Assembly: GCA_018384055.1 (NCBI GenBank)
Contig: JAHAZL010000021.1
Span: 1-34,279 of the forward strand
Length of the DNA: 34,279 nucleotides
Reading direction: 5' to 3'
From: Treponema sp.
GTDB taxonomy: Bacteria > Spirochaetota > Spirochaetia > Treponematales > Treponemataceae
The notes below the pieces were generated by a model that was not told the DNA's origin, ran no database searches, and saw only the letters and a list, made by a program, of their open reading frames with translations. This document shows, piece by piece, positions 1 through 7,075 of the stretch. Position 1 is the stretch's first letter, and every line of letters starts with the position of its first letter. A program made the translations under genes and the position numbers.

Positions 1-759
1 TTCATCTACGGACAGAGGGATGAAATCCTTATGGATGAAAATCTTAGCACACGCGTCCTCAACAATGCTCTTGAAACAGTTGACGACATTTTTGCTACAT
101 ACGGAAATGCAAAAGGAAATTCAAAGAATCAGCTTGCAGACAAGATACGCACTACTTTCGGTCAGAATGTAGAATACGACCGCCTTACTCCAGAGGGCGT
201 AAAGGCAATCCTTCAGGACGACATTACACAGAAGGAAATGCTTGTTGGAAAGAATCAGCTCAACATGTTCATCAGATACCAGTACATCCAGATGATCGAT
301 AAAAAGTGGCTCGACCAGCTTGAATTCCTTGATGGACTTAAGGAATCCGTTCACCTCCGCGGTTACGGACAGAAGAATCCTTTGACAGAATACAAAAACG
401 ACGGTTTTGATGCCTTTGATGAAATGCTCGGATTCATTCGTGATACAGTTTCAAGCCTAATCTTTAAAGTTAAGGTACAGGTCAACGGAGAACCTGCTCC
501 AAAGCGCGTAATGCCAACACAGATGGATGCAAAGCACGAAGATGCTTCAGCTCAGTCACCTATGGCTGCCGCAAGCAAAAGCAATTCATCCTTTAATGCC
601 CGTCAGGCTCATCAGGGAGCAAGGGACAGCGCCATGAAGAGCGGTCGCCAGGGTCAGGGGGTAACAGTAGTCAGAGCCCAGCCTAAGGTTGGACGCAACG
701 ATCCATGCCCATGCGGAAGCGGAAAAAAATACAAGGTATGCCACGGACGTGGAATGTAG
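1..759 (+). CDS. secA: SecA preprotein translocase ATPase, C-terminal part (5' end outside window)
   Basis: Only the last 252 codons are present; the frame is open from base 1 (FIYGQRDEIL...). SecA is the cytoplasmic ATPase that pushes unfolded preproteins through SecYEG. The start of the fragment carries the IYxQRDEIL segment of the helical scaffold/wing region, followed by KKWLDQLEFLDGLKESVHLRGYGQKNPL, shown here only as a run ending in the family-typical HLRGYGQKNPL. A low-complexity Ala/Ser/Gln/Lys linker then leads to the terminal zinc motif CPCGSGKKYKVCHG (C-x-C-x8-C-H), which in other bacteria binds SecB or the ribosome and phospholipid. The internal ATG at 31 is not the gene start. 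The gene ends tail-to-tail with lepB, with a MITE-like hairpin element between them that probably terminates transcription. Assignment is very secure. Confidence 0.97.
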   Translation, partial: FIYGQRDEILMDENLSTRVLNNALETVDDIFATYGNAKGNSKNQLADKIRTTFGQNVEYDRLTPEGVKAILQDDITQKEMLVGKNQLNMFIRYQYIQMIDKKWLDQLEFLDGLKESVHLRGYGQKNPLTEYKNDGFDAFDEMLGFIRDTVSSLIFKVKVQVNGEPAPKRVMPTQMDAKHEDASAQSPMAAASKSNSSFNARQAHQGARDSAMKSGRQGQGVTVVRAQPKVGRNDPCPCGSGKKYKVCHGRGM

Positions 760-777
760 TTTTATAAAATGAATAAA

Positions 778-879
778 AAAGGGAATCACCAATAAGTTCC
801 AAAAGTGTCATTTAACTGCAATACAAGAGATTGTCGTGTCGAGCACGGCAATGACTCATACTTATTGGACAGCCCCTTT
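778..879. mobile_element. MITE-like hairpin element, copy 1 (102 bp, short form)
   Basis: The ends are imperfect 20-bp inverted repeats: AAAGGGAATCACCAATAAGT at 778-797 and its partner ACTTATTGGACAGCCCCTTT at 860-879. The inner 9 bp (CCAATAAGT) match perfectly. Inside is a stem-loop, ATTGTCGTG (830-838) and CACGGCAAT (844-852) with loop TCGAG and one G-T wobble. A second copy lies in the opposite orientation at 19271-19393. The T-run at 877-883 and A-run at 775-780 flank the stem, so the folded element could stop transcription from both secA and lepB. No transposase is present, which is usual for a non-autonomous element. No target-site duplication can be read because the flanks are A/T runs. 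Confidence 0.8.
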
Positions 880-963
880 TTTTGTCCTTGACCGCATAAA
901 GTTTGCAGCTCAAAAAAGGATTCTTCGAAATCAGGCAGTTAAAAGATCTAACTGCCATGAAAA

Positions 964-2718
964 TTATCTTTTGATTTCCCTCATTCCGATGCCAGGTGCA
1001 CCGGCGCGGTTGAGAGGCCAGAAGCGGAAGCAGGCCTTTCCAAGCATACGATTTCTATTTACCCACTGAGGTGCAATGTTTGTATAGAAAGTGACTGACT
1101 TAGAGTCCCTTCCAGAAAGAGGCTTAAGAAGCTGTTCATAACTATGACGCATATCAAGGGAATTGTAGCGGTTGTCCCCCATCATGAAGTAGCAGTTTTC
1201 AGGAATGTAATTGGCACTTCCATCTTCATTGCTAGCCGGGAACACAGGAAGGTTTCTTAAATCCATTTCAAAAATGTAGTCCGTAAGCATCTGGGCCTTT
1301 TCAAAGTTTTCAATTCTGACAGGATCATTTCCCCATTCTGAAGCAGAGATGCCTTTCGTAATGAGTTCTGCTGTACGAACGACAAGGCGGCCAAACACAA
1401 GCTTAACCATTGCATTGAGTTTCAGACAGCACTCTTCATATTTATCGTTGAAATTCTGGTCGGCAGTCCAACTGTTAAGGAATCCGTCGAACCATTCCGC
1501 ACCACCTTCTGCAGTCAAAAGGGAAATGGTTTCACTATTAACATTGCTAAAAAGGTTGTAAACCATGAGTTCTTTATCAGAGAAAATTGAATCAAAATCA
1601 ACAATTTTTTTTGTCTGTACGTAAAGGCAAAGACGGCGGAATTCCTTTGCAAGGCTTTCACATTCAAGTTTTGCAGAATCAAGATCAAAATTCCTCCTCA
1701 TAATTTCTACTTCAAGGCATTCATCAGCCTGTTTTTCAGTCAATGGAATCTGCTTAATTTTTGATTTTGTTTTATCAGAAAGAGGGTTCAGATTCCACGC
1801 AGCCCATTCAGAATCTTCTTCGACCGCCTTGAATTCACTGTCTTCCTTTGTTCTCTTATAAAGAGTGCCGTCAAGCATGTAAATCTGCTCGCCAGGAAGG
1901 GCACAGACGCGTTTAACAAGGGGATCTGCCTTGATTTCACCATTCTCATCAGTATTTGTCTTAAGCAAAGTAAGGGAACACATGTAAACAAACTGACTGA
2001 AGAAAGTCTTTACCTCGCTTTTCCTTTCAGTTCCATAATGAGGATTACGGAAAACCACAATGTCACCCCTCTTGTACTTTGTCATGTAAGGAAGTCCAAA
2101 ATCAGTCAGTGGAAATTTTGGTCCCGCCAAAGTCTTGAATACAATTACGCGATCCTTGATCAAGAAAGTCGGAACCATGCTTTCTGATGGAATTTCATAA
2201 AGCTGAAAGAAAAAAATGTTAAGAAGAATGATGGTAAACACAGCCTGAAAGAGAGCATCCACCCATTCTAAAATTTCTACAATCACCCTTTTTGCTCCAT
2301 TTGGTTTTACGGAAGGATTAGAAGCACGATATTCCTTCCACTGAGGATTAAGGGAATCAATTCTCTTTTCTGAAATCACATACTGAATTCTGAATGAAAT
2401 TAAAAGAATTAAAACCCACACAAGGGAACAGAGTGCATCAAAAAAAAGTGGAAAACCTTCTTTACCGGAACGCTGAAAAACAAAAGCCGTAATGAACACA
2501 AAAGGTTCATACTGAAAGAATCTTCTGATGACGTTAATGCGTGAAATATCCTGTTTTACAATCAATGGTTTATATGTATAAATGTACATGAATACAGTAA
2601 ACAAAGCGGCAACCGGAAATGCAGCAAGTGAGACATCAGCCCTAAATGAAAGGCAAAGCAAAGTAAATAAAACTGATACAATAAGATTAAGTCTGCATAC
2701 TAAAGTTAAGTTTTTCAT
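964..2718 (-). CDS. lepB: Signal peptidase I with a large insertion
   Basis: A 584-residue S26 leader peptidase, roughly twice the usual length. It removes signal peptides from exported proteins at the outer face of the inner membrane with a Ser/Lys dyad. The N-terminus has several hydrophobic segments (about residues 5-50, 70-82, 95-113 and 155-172). Box B is IPSESMVPT (nucleophile Ser180). Box D is RGDIVVFRNP at 217 and KRVCALPGE at 269 (general base Lys269). Box E is MMGDNRYNSLD at 512. MLGKACFRFWP near 558 fits the family's C-terminal segment. About 190 residues are inserted between KRVCALPGE and MMGDNR, of no family I recognise. The gene is monocistronic and convergent with secA. No Shine-Dalgarno sequence precedes the ATG; an extended -10 lies 6 nt upstream. 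Confidence 0.93.
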   Translation of the reverse strand: MKNLTLVCRLNLIVSVLFTLLCLSFRADVSLAAFPVAALFTVFMYIYTYKPLIVKQDISRINVIRRFFQYEPFVFITAFVFQRSGKEGFPLFFDALCSLVWVLILLISFRIQYVISEKRIDSLNPQWKEYRASNPSVKPNGAKRVIVEILEWVDALFQAVFTIILLNIFFFQLYEIPSESMVPTFLIKDRVIVFKTLAGPKFPLTDFGLPYMTKYKRGDIVVFRNPHYGTERKSEVKTFFSQFVYMCSLTLLKTNTDENGEIKADPLVKRVCALPGEQIYMLDGTLYKRTKEDSEFKAVEEDSEWAAWNLNPLSDKTKSKIKQIPLTEKQADECLEVEIMRRNFDLDSAKLECESLAKEFRRLCLYVQTKKIVDFDSIFSDKELMVYNLFSNVNSETISLLTAEGGAEWFDGFLNSWTADQNFNDKYEECCLKLNAMVKLVFGRLVVRTAELITKGISASEWGNDPVRIENFEKAQMLTDYIFEMDLRNLPVFPASNEDGSANYIPENCYFMMGDNRYNSLDMRHSYEQLLKPLSGRDSKSVTFYTNIAPQWVNRNRMLGKACFRFWPLNRAGAPGIGMREIKR

Positions 2719-2724
2719 GTTATA

Positions 2725-2733
2725 ATTGTAGCA
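2725..2733 (-). promoter_or_regulatory. Extended -10 promoter for lepB, leaderless geometry
   Basis: On the minus strand TGC-TACAAT forms an extended -10 (TGn plus 5 of 6 consensus bases), ending 6 nt before the lepB ATG. The -35 at 17-bp spacing (TAGTAA) is poor, which an extended -10 can tolerate. Transcription would start at or next to the ATG. Confidence 0.5.
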
Positions 2734-2811
2734 GAAAATACATTGAGTTACTATAAGAAGGCAGAATGGATAAGGCCCTCTTTCAATTCAAAATTCACAG
2801 GAAATGAAAAC

Positions 2812-3144
2812 ATGGAAACATTCAACAGAACACTTGCTTTGGAAATGGTTGGAGACGAAGCAGAACTCCTTCAGGAACTCGAAAGGTCTTTTGTCTATGA
2901 TAAAATTTTCGACATTAAGACCCTTGAAAATCTGGAAGCAACAGACAAACTCGAAGCTGCAGCATACGTTCATTCCTTTAAGGGAGCAGCAAGACAAATT
3001 GCTGCTGAAAAGGCTGCCTTTTCAGGTCAGAAACTTGAAGATGTCCTGAGAGGTAAAGCCCAGGGCGACCTCAAGGAACTCAACTCTGAATTCAGCAGCA
3101 TGCTTTCAGAAGCCATTGAAATAATAAGAAAAGACATTGAATAA
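2812..3144 (+). CDS. Stand-alone Hpt phosphotransfer protein
   Basis: A 110-residue protein about the size of a single histidine-containing phosphotransfer domain. The hallmark is HSFKGAARQIAAEK at residues 54-67, matching the H-x-[LF]-K-G-x-[AS] signature; His54 would carry the phosphate. The preceding acidic helices (METFNRTLALEMVGDEAELLQ shortened to its start) and the following helix fit the four-helix bundle. Such proteins relay phosphate between hybrid kinases and response regulators. I chose ATG 2812, with AGGAAA about 8 nt upstream; an in-frame TTG at 2743 would add 23 residues outside the domain. No kinase or regulator is nearby, so the partner is unknown. It is divergent from lepB and convergent with the basic protein gene 17 nt away. 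Confidence 0.85.
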   Translation: METFNRTLALEMVGDEAELLQELERSFVYDKIFDIKTLENLEATDKLEAAAYVHSFKGAARQIAAEKAAFSGQKLEDVLRGKAQGDLKELNSEFSSMLSEAIEIIRKDIE

Positions 3145-3161
3145 GGCCTCAGCATTCCATG

Positions 3162-3686
3162 TTACTTTTGTGGACTTGTTTTCTTTGATGCAGTTTTTTT
3201 AGGCTCTGTCTTTTTTGATTCTGATTTCTTTTCTGTTTTAGAAGCTGTTTTTTTATCTGCCTTTGATTTAGCGGCAGTCTTTTTTGCTGGTAAAGCAACT
3301 ACAGTCTTATCTGAGGCTGCGGATTTACCGGACTTTGACTTAGACTTTTCCTTGAGTTTTTTTTCCTCATCGGAAATCTTTTTCTTAAGCTTTTCAATTT
3401 CAGCAATGAGTTCTTCTACACCTTCAGTCTTTTTTGTTACCGATGTTGTTTTCCTGTCAATGAGAATTGTTGAACATAGTTTTCCAAGCTCAACATATTT
3501 TTTTTCAAGCTTAACCTTGAATTTTGTAATGTCGATTTTAATTACTGACACATCTCCAAATTCAGAGATTGCCTTGCTTGCTTTCCTCAAGCCTTTTTTT
3601 GAAGCTTTGAGTCCACTATCCAAAAGTTCCCTGATTTCTTTCTTAAAAGCACTTGTCTTTTCTGAATCTGTTTTCTTAGAAGCCAT
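3162..3686 (-). CDS. Lysine-rich histone-H1-like protein
   Basis: A 174-residue, strongly basic protein. Residues 1-115 form a predicted helical, partly coiled-coil region (EELIAEIEKLKKKISDEEKK). From about 115 to the end it is almost entirely Lys, Ser, Thr and Ala with repeated KKTA/KKTE/KKTS units (for example KKTASKTEKK and EPKKTASKKTS), like histone-H1-type tails of other bacteria. Binding to DNA or RNA is an inference from composition. I chose ATG 3686 because AGGAGG lies just upstream (CACAGGAGGAATTTATG); the frame extends further upstream but that part has no such site. It has its own likely promoter (3722-3750) and is transcribed away from the lptD end. The helical N-terminal part resembles no family I can name. 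Confidence 0.75.
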   Translation of the reverse strand: MASKKTDSEKTSAFKKEIRELLDSGLKASKKGLRKASKAISEFGDVSVIKIDITKFKVKLEKKYVELGKLCSTILIDRKTTSVTKKTEGVEELIAEIEKLKKKISDEEKKLKEKSKSKSGKSAASDKTVVALPAKKTAAKSKADKKTASKTEKKSESKKTEPKKTASKKTSPQK

Positions 3687-3721
3687 AAATTCCTCCTGTG
3701 AATCAAAATTCACCATATAAA

Positions 3722-3750
3722 ATCTTAAATCAACAAACAAAGGATTTCAA
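3722..3750 (-). promoter_or_regulatory. Sigma70-type promoter for the lysine-rich protein gene
   Basis: Minus strand TTGAAA (3750-3745), 17-bp spacer, TAAGAT (3727-3722): 5/6 and 4/6 matches. The 5' leader would be about 30 nt and contains the AGGAGG ribosome site. It lies in the 72-bp gap after lptD, so the gene can be expressed independently of uvrA-lptD. Confidence 0.5.
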
Positions 3751-3758
3751 GTTTTTTT

Positions 3759-6700
3759 TTACGGATTGAGTGACCATGTTCCGTAATCATCAACAAGATT
3801 TGTCTTCATGCTTGGCATTGGATGCCAGGAAACTGCAAAAGTAATGTAAGGATGATAGTCAAAGTTCTTTACATCATTATCAGTAACAAGCCTTGGTTTG
3901 AAGGTAACGCTTCCTTCCATGCTCCAGTCGTGGAGAATTCTTTTTACGCTGATCTTGAAGTTCTGGATTTTAAATCCCGAATTTTTTCTGTTTTCCTGTT
4001 CTGCATCCCAGAACTTTCCGTTGCCCCAGAATGCAAAGGATTTATAGAGATCCTTGAATACATTTTTTTCACCTGCAAGGGCATCCTTGTAACCAACATA
4101 ATCCTGAATGTACCTGAAAATAACATTGTTCTGTGATTCTGAACTGAAAGTTAATTCAAACTGATCGTGGATTTTGAAAGACACAGAAGGAACAAACCTG
4201 AAATAACTGTTGGTTGGCCTTACAAAATCATAGACAATGGTTGTGCTCAATGAAGGTGCCCATGTAATCCTATTTCTCCAATAGCGGAATACCTTGTTCT
4301 GGGTAGAATATGCAATGACGAAATTATAGGGAACGAATTTTTTCCCTTCCCTTTCAATCCATCCGTCACTTTCAAAATCATATACAGTCGTATACTGCAT
4401 GGTATAGGCAAACTGCAGATTCTTGTAAGTAGCAGCAAACTTGAAAGAATCCTTGTATTTTTCTTCAAGTTCATAGTTATAAGATTCAGTAAATGAAAGG
4501 TCGCCGTTAAAGAATTTCAATGTTGCAGACTGCTTGAAGGGATTCCATACAAACACATCATCTTCCTTGGATTTTTTATACAGCCCAGTAGTAGCAGTTG
4601 TAGTAAAATGAGGAAAATTTAGGGTCAAAGTGCCGTTGTATTCATCCTTTTGGGGAGGAAGGTTTGAAGTCATCGTAAAGGTTTGCGAAAAACCATCTTC
4701 CTTGGCAGAAAGAATTGCACTCATGGTGTGAATGGTCATGCATTCATCATCAGTAAGGTCAGCAGTAATATATTCCCATTCTGGATTCTCTACATCACCG
4801 ATGAAGTTTGTCTTCAATAATTTGATGGTGGTATTCCATTCAAGCCCTGTATCCTTAAAATACTCCGTATACCTGAAAGGCTTGATGGAAACCTGATTGG
4901 TATTTGTAACATCCATTTTCTTTGCCTTGTAGTCGGAAAGAATTACAGAATCTCTGGAAGAACCTTCGTCATATCCATCCAGATTAGGATGTTTCTGAAC
5001 AACGGGATTGAAAGTAAAATTATTCAGAGAGGAGGCAAAATCATCTTTGAATTTAAATTTACTTGAAAGAGTAGAAGGTACCTGAACCTGATAGTATGAT
5101 GAATAAAGATTTGACCAAGAAAAATCTTCAGGATTATCAAGCTTATCAGCGTCATAGTTGAGCTGAGATATATACTGAGGAGAAATTTCATAGGAAAGGC
5201 AATAGCTTCCGTCATTGATCTTATTTACACCAATCTTATTCTGCATCTCAAGTTCAGCAAAAGTAAATTCTATTTTCTTTTCGTCTTCTGTTGAATCATT
5301 ATTGTTTTCTTCTGAATCTTCAGCAGGAACATATTTTACACCTTTTGCCTCTGCTTCCTTTCTTGCCTTTTCTTCCCTTTTCTTTTTCAACTCTTCCTTT
5401 TCCTTCAGGGTCATAAGCTCTTCTGGTATATTCAAAGCCGTAGTAAACTCAGGAGATTTTGAAGTCTTCAATTCTGCGGGAGGATACTGGAAAATGGTTC
5501 CCTCGATTTTTCCTGAAATCTTGACAGGAGTTACCTGAGACGGATAGAAGAAAGATCGTTCAGGTGTATATCTTGCCCAATCACTGGGTTTTGAATTCCA
5601 TTCTGAATCTTTTCTTACTTTAGAATTAAAAATAAGCGAAGAAGACAAATTTGAAACATTAATGTTTGAAATATAAGGATAAACAAAATCAGGAAGAGGA
5701 ATTTTAAACGAAGTATTTGCTTCCCATGTAAAGGAAGTAGTTTGAGTACTTGTATCTTCTCTGTCAGACTTTTCCTTCGTATTGTTGTTCATGAAAAAAC
5801 TGATCCAGTCCAGAGATTCCGAACGGGAGTCAAAGTCTTCTGTAAAAAAAGGATCGCTGAAAACAGGCATTGAAAGATGAAATGACAATGGTTTAGAAAT
5901 GTCAGCTTTAAAATTCGCACTGTAACGGAAAGGAGTATGAACCCCCATGAAGTTAGAACTATCCTTGTACTTTTTACCTTCTGATGAATAAGGATGGTAC
6001 TGACCACCGGTATTAAAAACAGTATTTGTGAAACCTAGTCTGACAGAAGCACTTACAGCCGAAACATATTCATTTGAAGGTGCAAAAACACCGTCAACTC
6101 CAACAAGAGTACCAAGATTGGTATAATGATCTCCAATGATTTTTAAATAGTTTGAAGTATCACCATCAAAATCTTCTTCAAGATTGTGAAGAACAAGACC
6201 TTCCCTTTTCTGTTTTTTTAGAACGGAAGGTTTCATGAAGTTAAAGATACCTTTTGTAAGTTCTTCCCCGGTAGTGGCAGTACTATCAGCCGCTGCACTG
6301 ACATCTTTTTCTTCAAGAGGTTTGCGTCCAAGCAAGTATGTGGTTGTTTGAAAATAGTAACCATGCCTTTCCTTGTATCCGAAGGAAGGATTAAAAATCA
6401 GTTCATCCTTTGGATAATAAAAAGCCGGAAGATATAGAACCGGAATATGGCCAATTGAAATAACTGCATTAAGAAAAGCAAATTCTCCGCCAGGTAAAAG
6501 CCAGATTCTCGATGCCTTTATTTTCCAATGGGGATTTTCATCATCGCAGAAAGTAAGTTCACCTTTCTTAAAAGCAATTGTACTTGAAGAATCGCGGCCA
6601 AAAATTCTAGAAGAAACAATGAGTGTAGAACCTGACGGCAGGTTAAGGGCATCACTCTGGGTATGGATTGCCCTACCGTTGTCAAATATGCCTTCAAGAG

Positions 6701-7061
6701 TTGAAGTATTTACAAGAAGAGAACTAGCGGTAATAGTCTGTTCACCTTCCGAAGAACCTGACTGAACAAGACTGATGTTCCCCTTTGCAAAAAGAGTTTC
6801 CGTTGTTCTGTTGTAACTTACTTCGTCTGCCTTGATAGAAAGTTTCGTACTTCCCTTTTCAACGGAAATGGAAACATCACCTGAAAGAAGGATTTCATCG
6901 GTGTTGTCTTCTTCGTTGGTCCTGTAGGAAGAACTGTCAGCACCTTCAATTGTAATGATTGTAGTGTTATCGTCTGCAGCAAATGCAAAACTACCAAGCC
7001 CCATTAAAAAAATGGAAAGAAGGAGAAAATTGAATTTTCTGAGCAACACATAAATTTTCAA
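3759..7061 (-). CDS. lptD: LptD/OstA-family outer-membrane beta-barrel protein
   Basis: About 1100 residues. A signal peptide (FLLLSIFLMGLGSFAFA) is followed by an OstA/LptA-like beta-jellyroll (about residues 35-210) with the repeated pattern ISIKADEVSYNRTTETLFAKGNI, given here as ADEVSYNRTTETLFAKGNI. IPVLYLPAFYYPKDELIFNP near 210 is the typical LptD passage into the barrel, and the rest has barrel-like alternation of polar and hydrophobic residues rich in aromatics. LptD inserts LPS into the outer leaflet; treponemes studied so far lack classical LPS, so the cargo here is open. A charged Lys/Glu stretch near residues 555-620 is unusual. Only three mature cysteines are visible. The start is uncertain: TTG 7061 or GTG 7049, neither with a Shine-Dalgarno. 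uvrA ends 14 nt upstream, so the pair is probably cotranscribed. Confidence 0.88.
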   Translation of the reverse strand: MKIYVLLRKFNFLLLSIFLMGLGSFAFAADDNTTIITIEGADSSSYRTNEEDNTDEILLSGDVSISVEKGSTKLSIKADEVSYNRTTETLFAKGNISLVQSGSSEGEQTITASSLLVNTSTLEGIFDNGRAIHTQSDALNLPSGSTLIVSSRIFGRDSSSTIAFKKGELTFCDDENPHWKIKASRIWLLPGGEFAFLNAVISIGHIPVLYLPAFYYPKDELIFNPSFGYKERHGYYFQTTTYLLGRKPLEEKDVSAAADSTATTGEELTKGIFNFMKPSVLKKQKREGLVLHNLEEDFDGDTSNYLKIIGDHYTNLGTLVGVDGVFAPSNEYVSAVSASVRLGFTNTVFNTGGQYHPYSSEGKKYKDSSNFMGVHTPFRYSANFKADISKPLSFHLSMPVFSDPFFTEDFDSRSESLDWISFFMNNNTKEKSDREDTSTQTTSFTWEANTSFKIPLPDFVYPYISNINVSNLSSSLIFNSKVRKDSEWNSKPSDWARYTPERSFFYPSQVTPVKISGKIEGTIFQYPPAELKTSKSPEFTTALNIPEELMTLKEKEELKKKREEKARKEAEAKGVKYVPAEDSEENNNDSTEDEKKIEFTFAELEMQNKIGVNKINDGSYCLSYEISPQYISQLNYDADKLDNPEDFSWSNLYSSYYQVQVPSTLSSKFKFKDDFASSLNNFTFNPVVQKHPNLDGYDEGSSRDSVILSDYKAKKMDVTNTNQVSIKPFRYTEYFKDTGLEWNTTIKLLKTNFIGDVENPEWEYITADLTDDECMTIHTMSAILSAKEDGFSQTFTMTSNLPPQKDEYNGTLTLNFPHFTTTATTGLYKKSKEDDVFVWNPFKQSATLKFFNGDLSFTESYNYELEEKYKDSFKFAATYKNLQFAYTMQYTTVYDFESDGWIEREGKKFVPYNFVIAYSTQNKVFRYWRNRITWAPSLSTTIVYDFVRPTNSYFRFVPSVSFKIHDQFELTFSSESQNNVIFRYIQDYVGYKDALAGEKNVFKDLYKSFAFWGNGKFWDAEQENRKNSGFKIQNFKISVKRILHDWSMEGSVTFKPRLVTDNDVKNFDYHPYITFAVSWHPMPSMKTNLVDDYGTWSLNP

Positions 7062-7075
7062 TTTTGCAAACTTTT

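Noticed and set aside
836..1069. A short plus-strand reading frame across the repeat element and the end of lepB
   Set aside because: It begins inside the inverted-repeat element, lacks a ribosome site and runs antisense to lepB; codon use is not gene-like.
2743..2811. A longer Hpt protein starting at TTG 2743
   Set aside because: The extra residues are outside the domain, no Shine-Dalgarno precedes the TTG, and ATG 2812 has AGGAAA upstream.
5215..5538. Antisense reading frames of about 100 codons within lptD and uvrA
   Set aside because: They are shadows of the real genes, with Ser/Phe-rich composition expected from antisense Glu/Lys codons and no ribosome sites.
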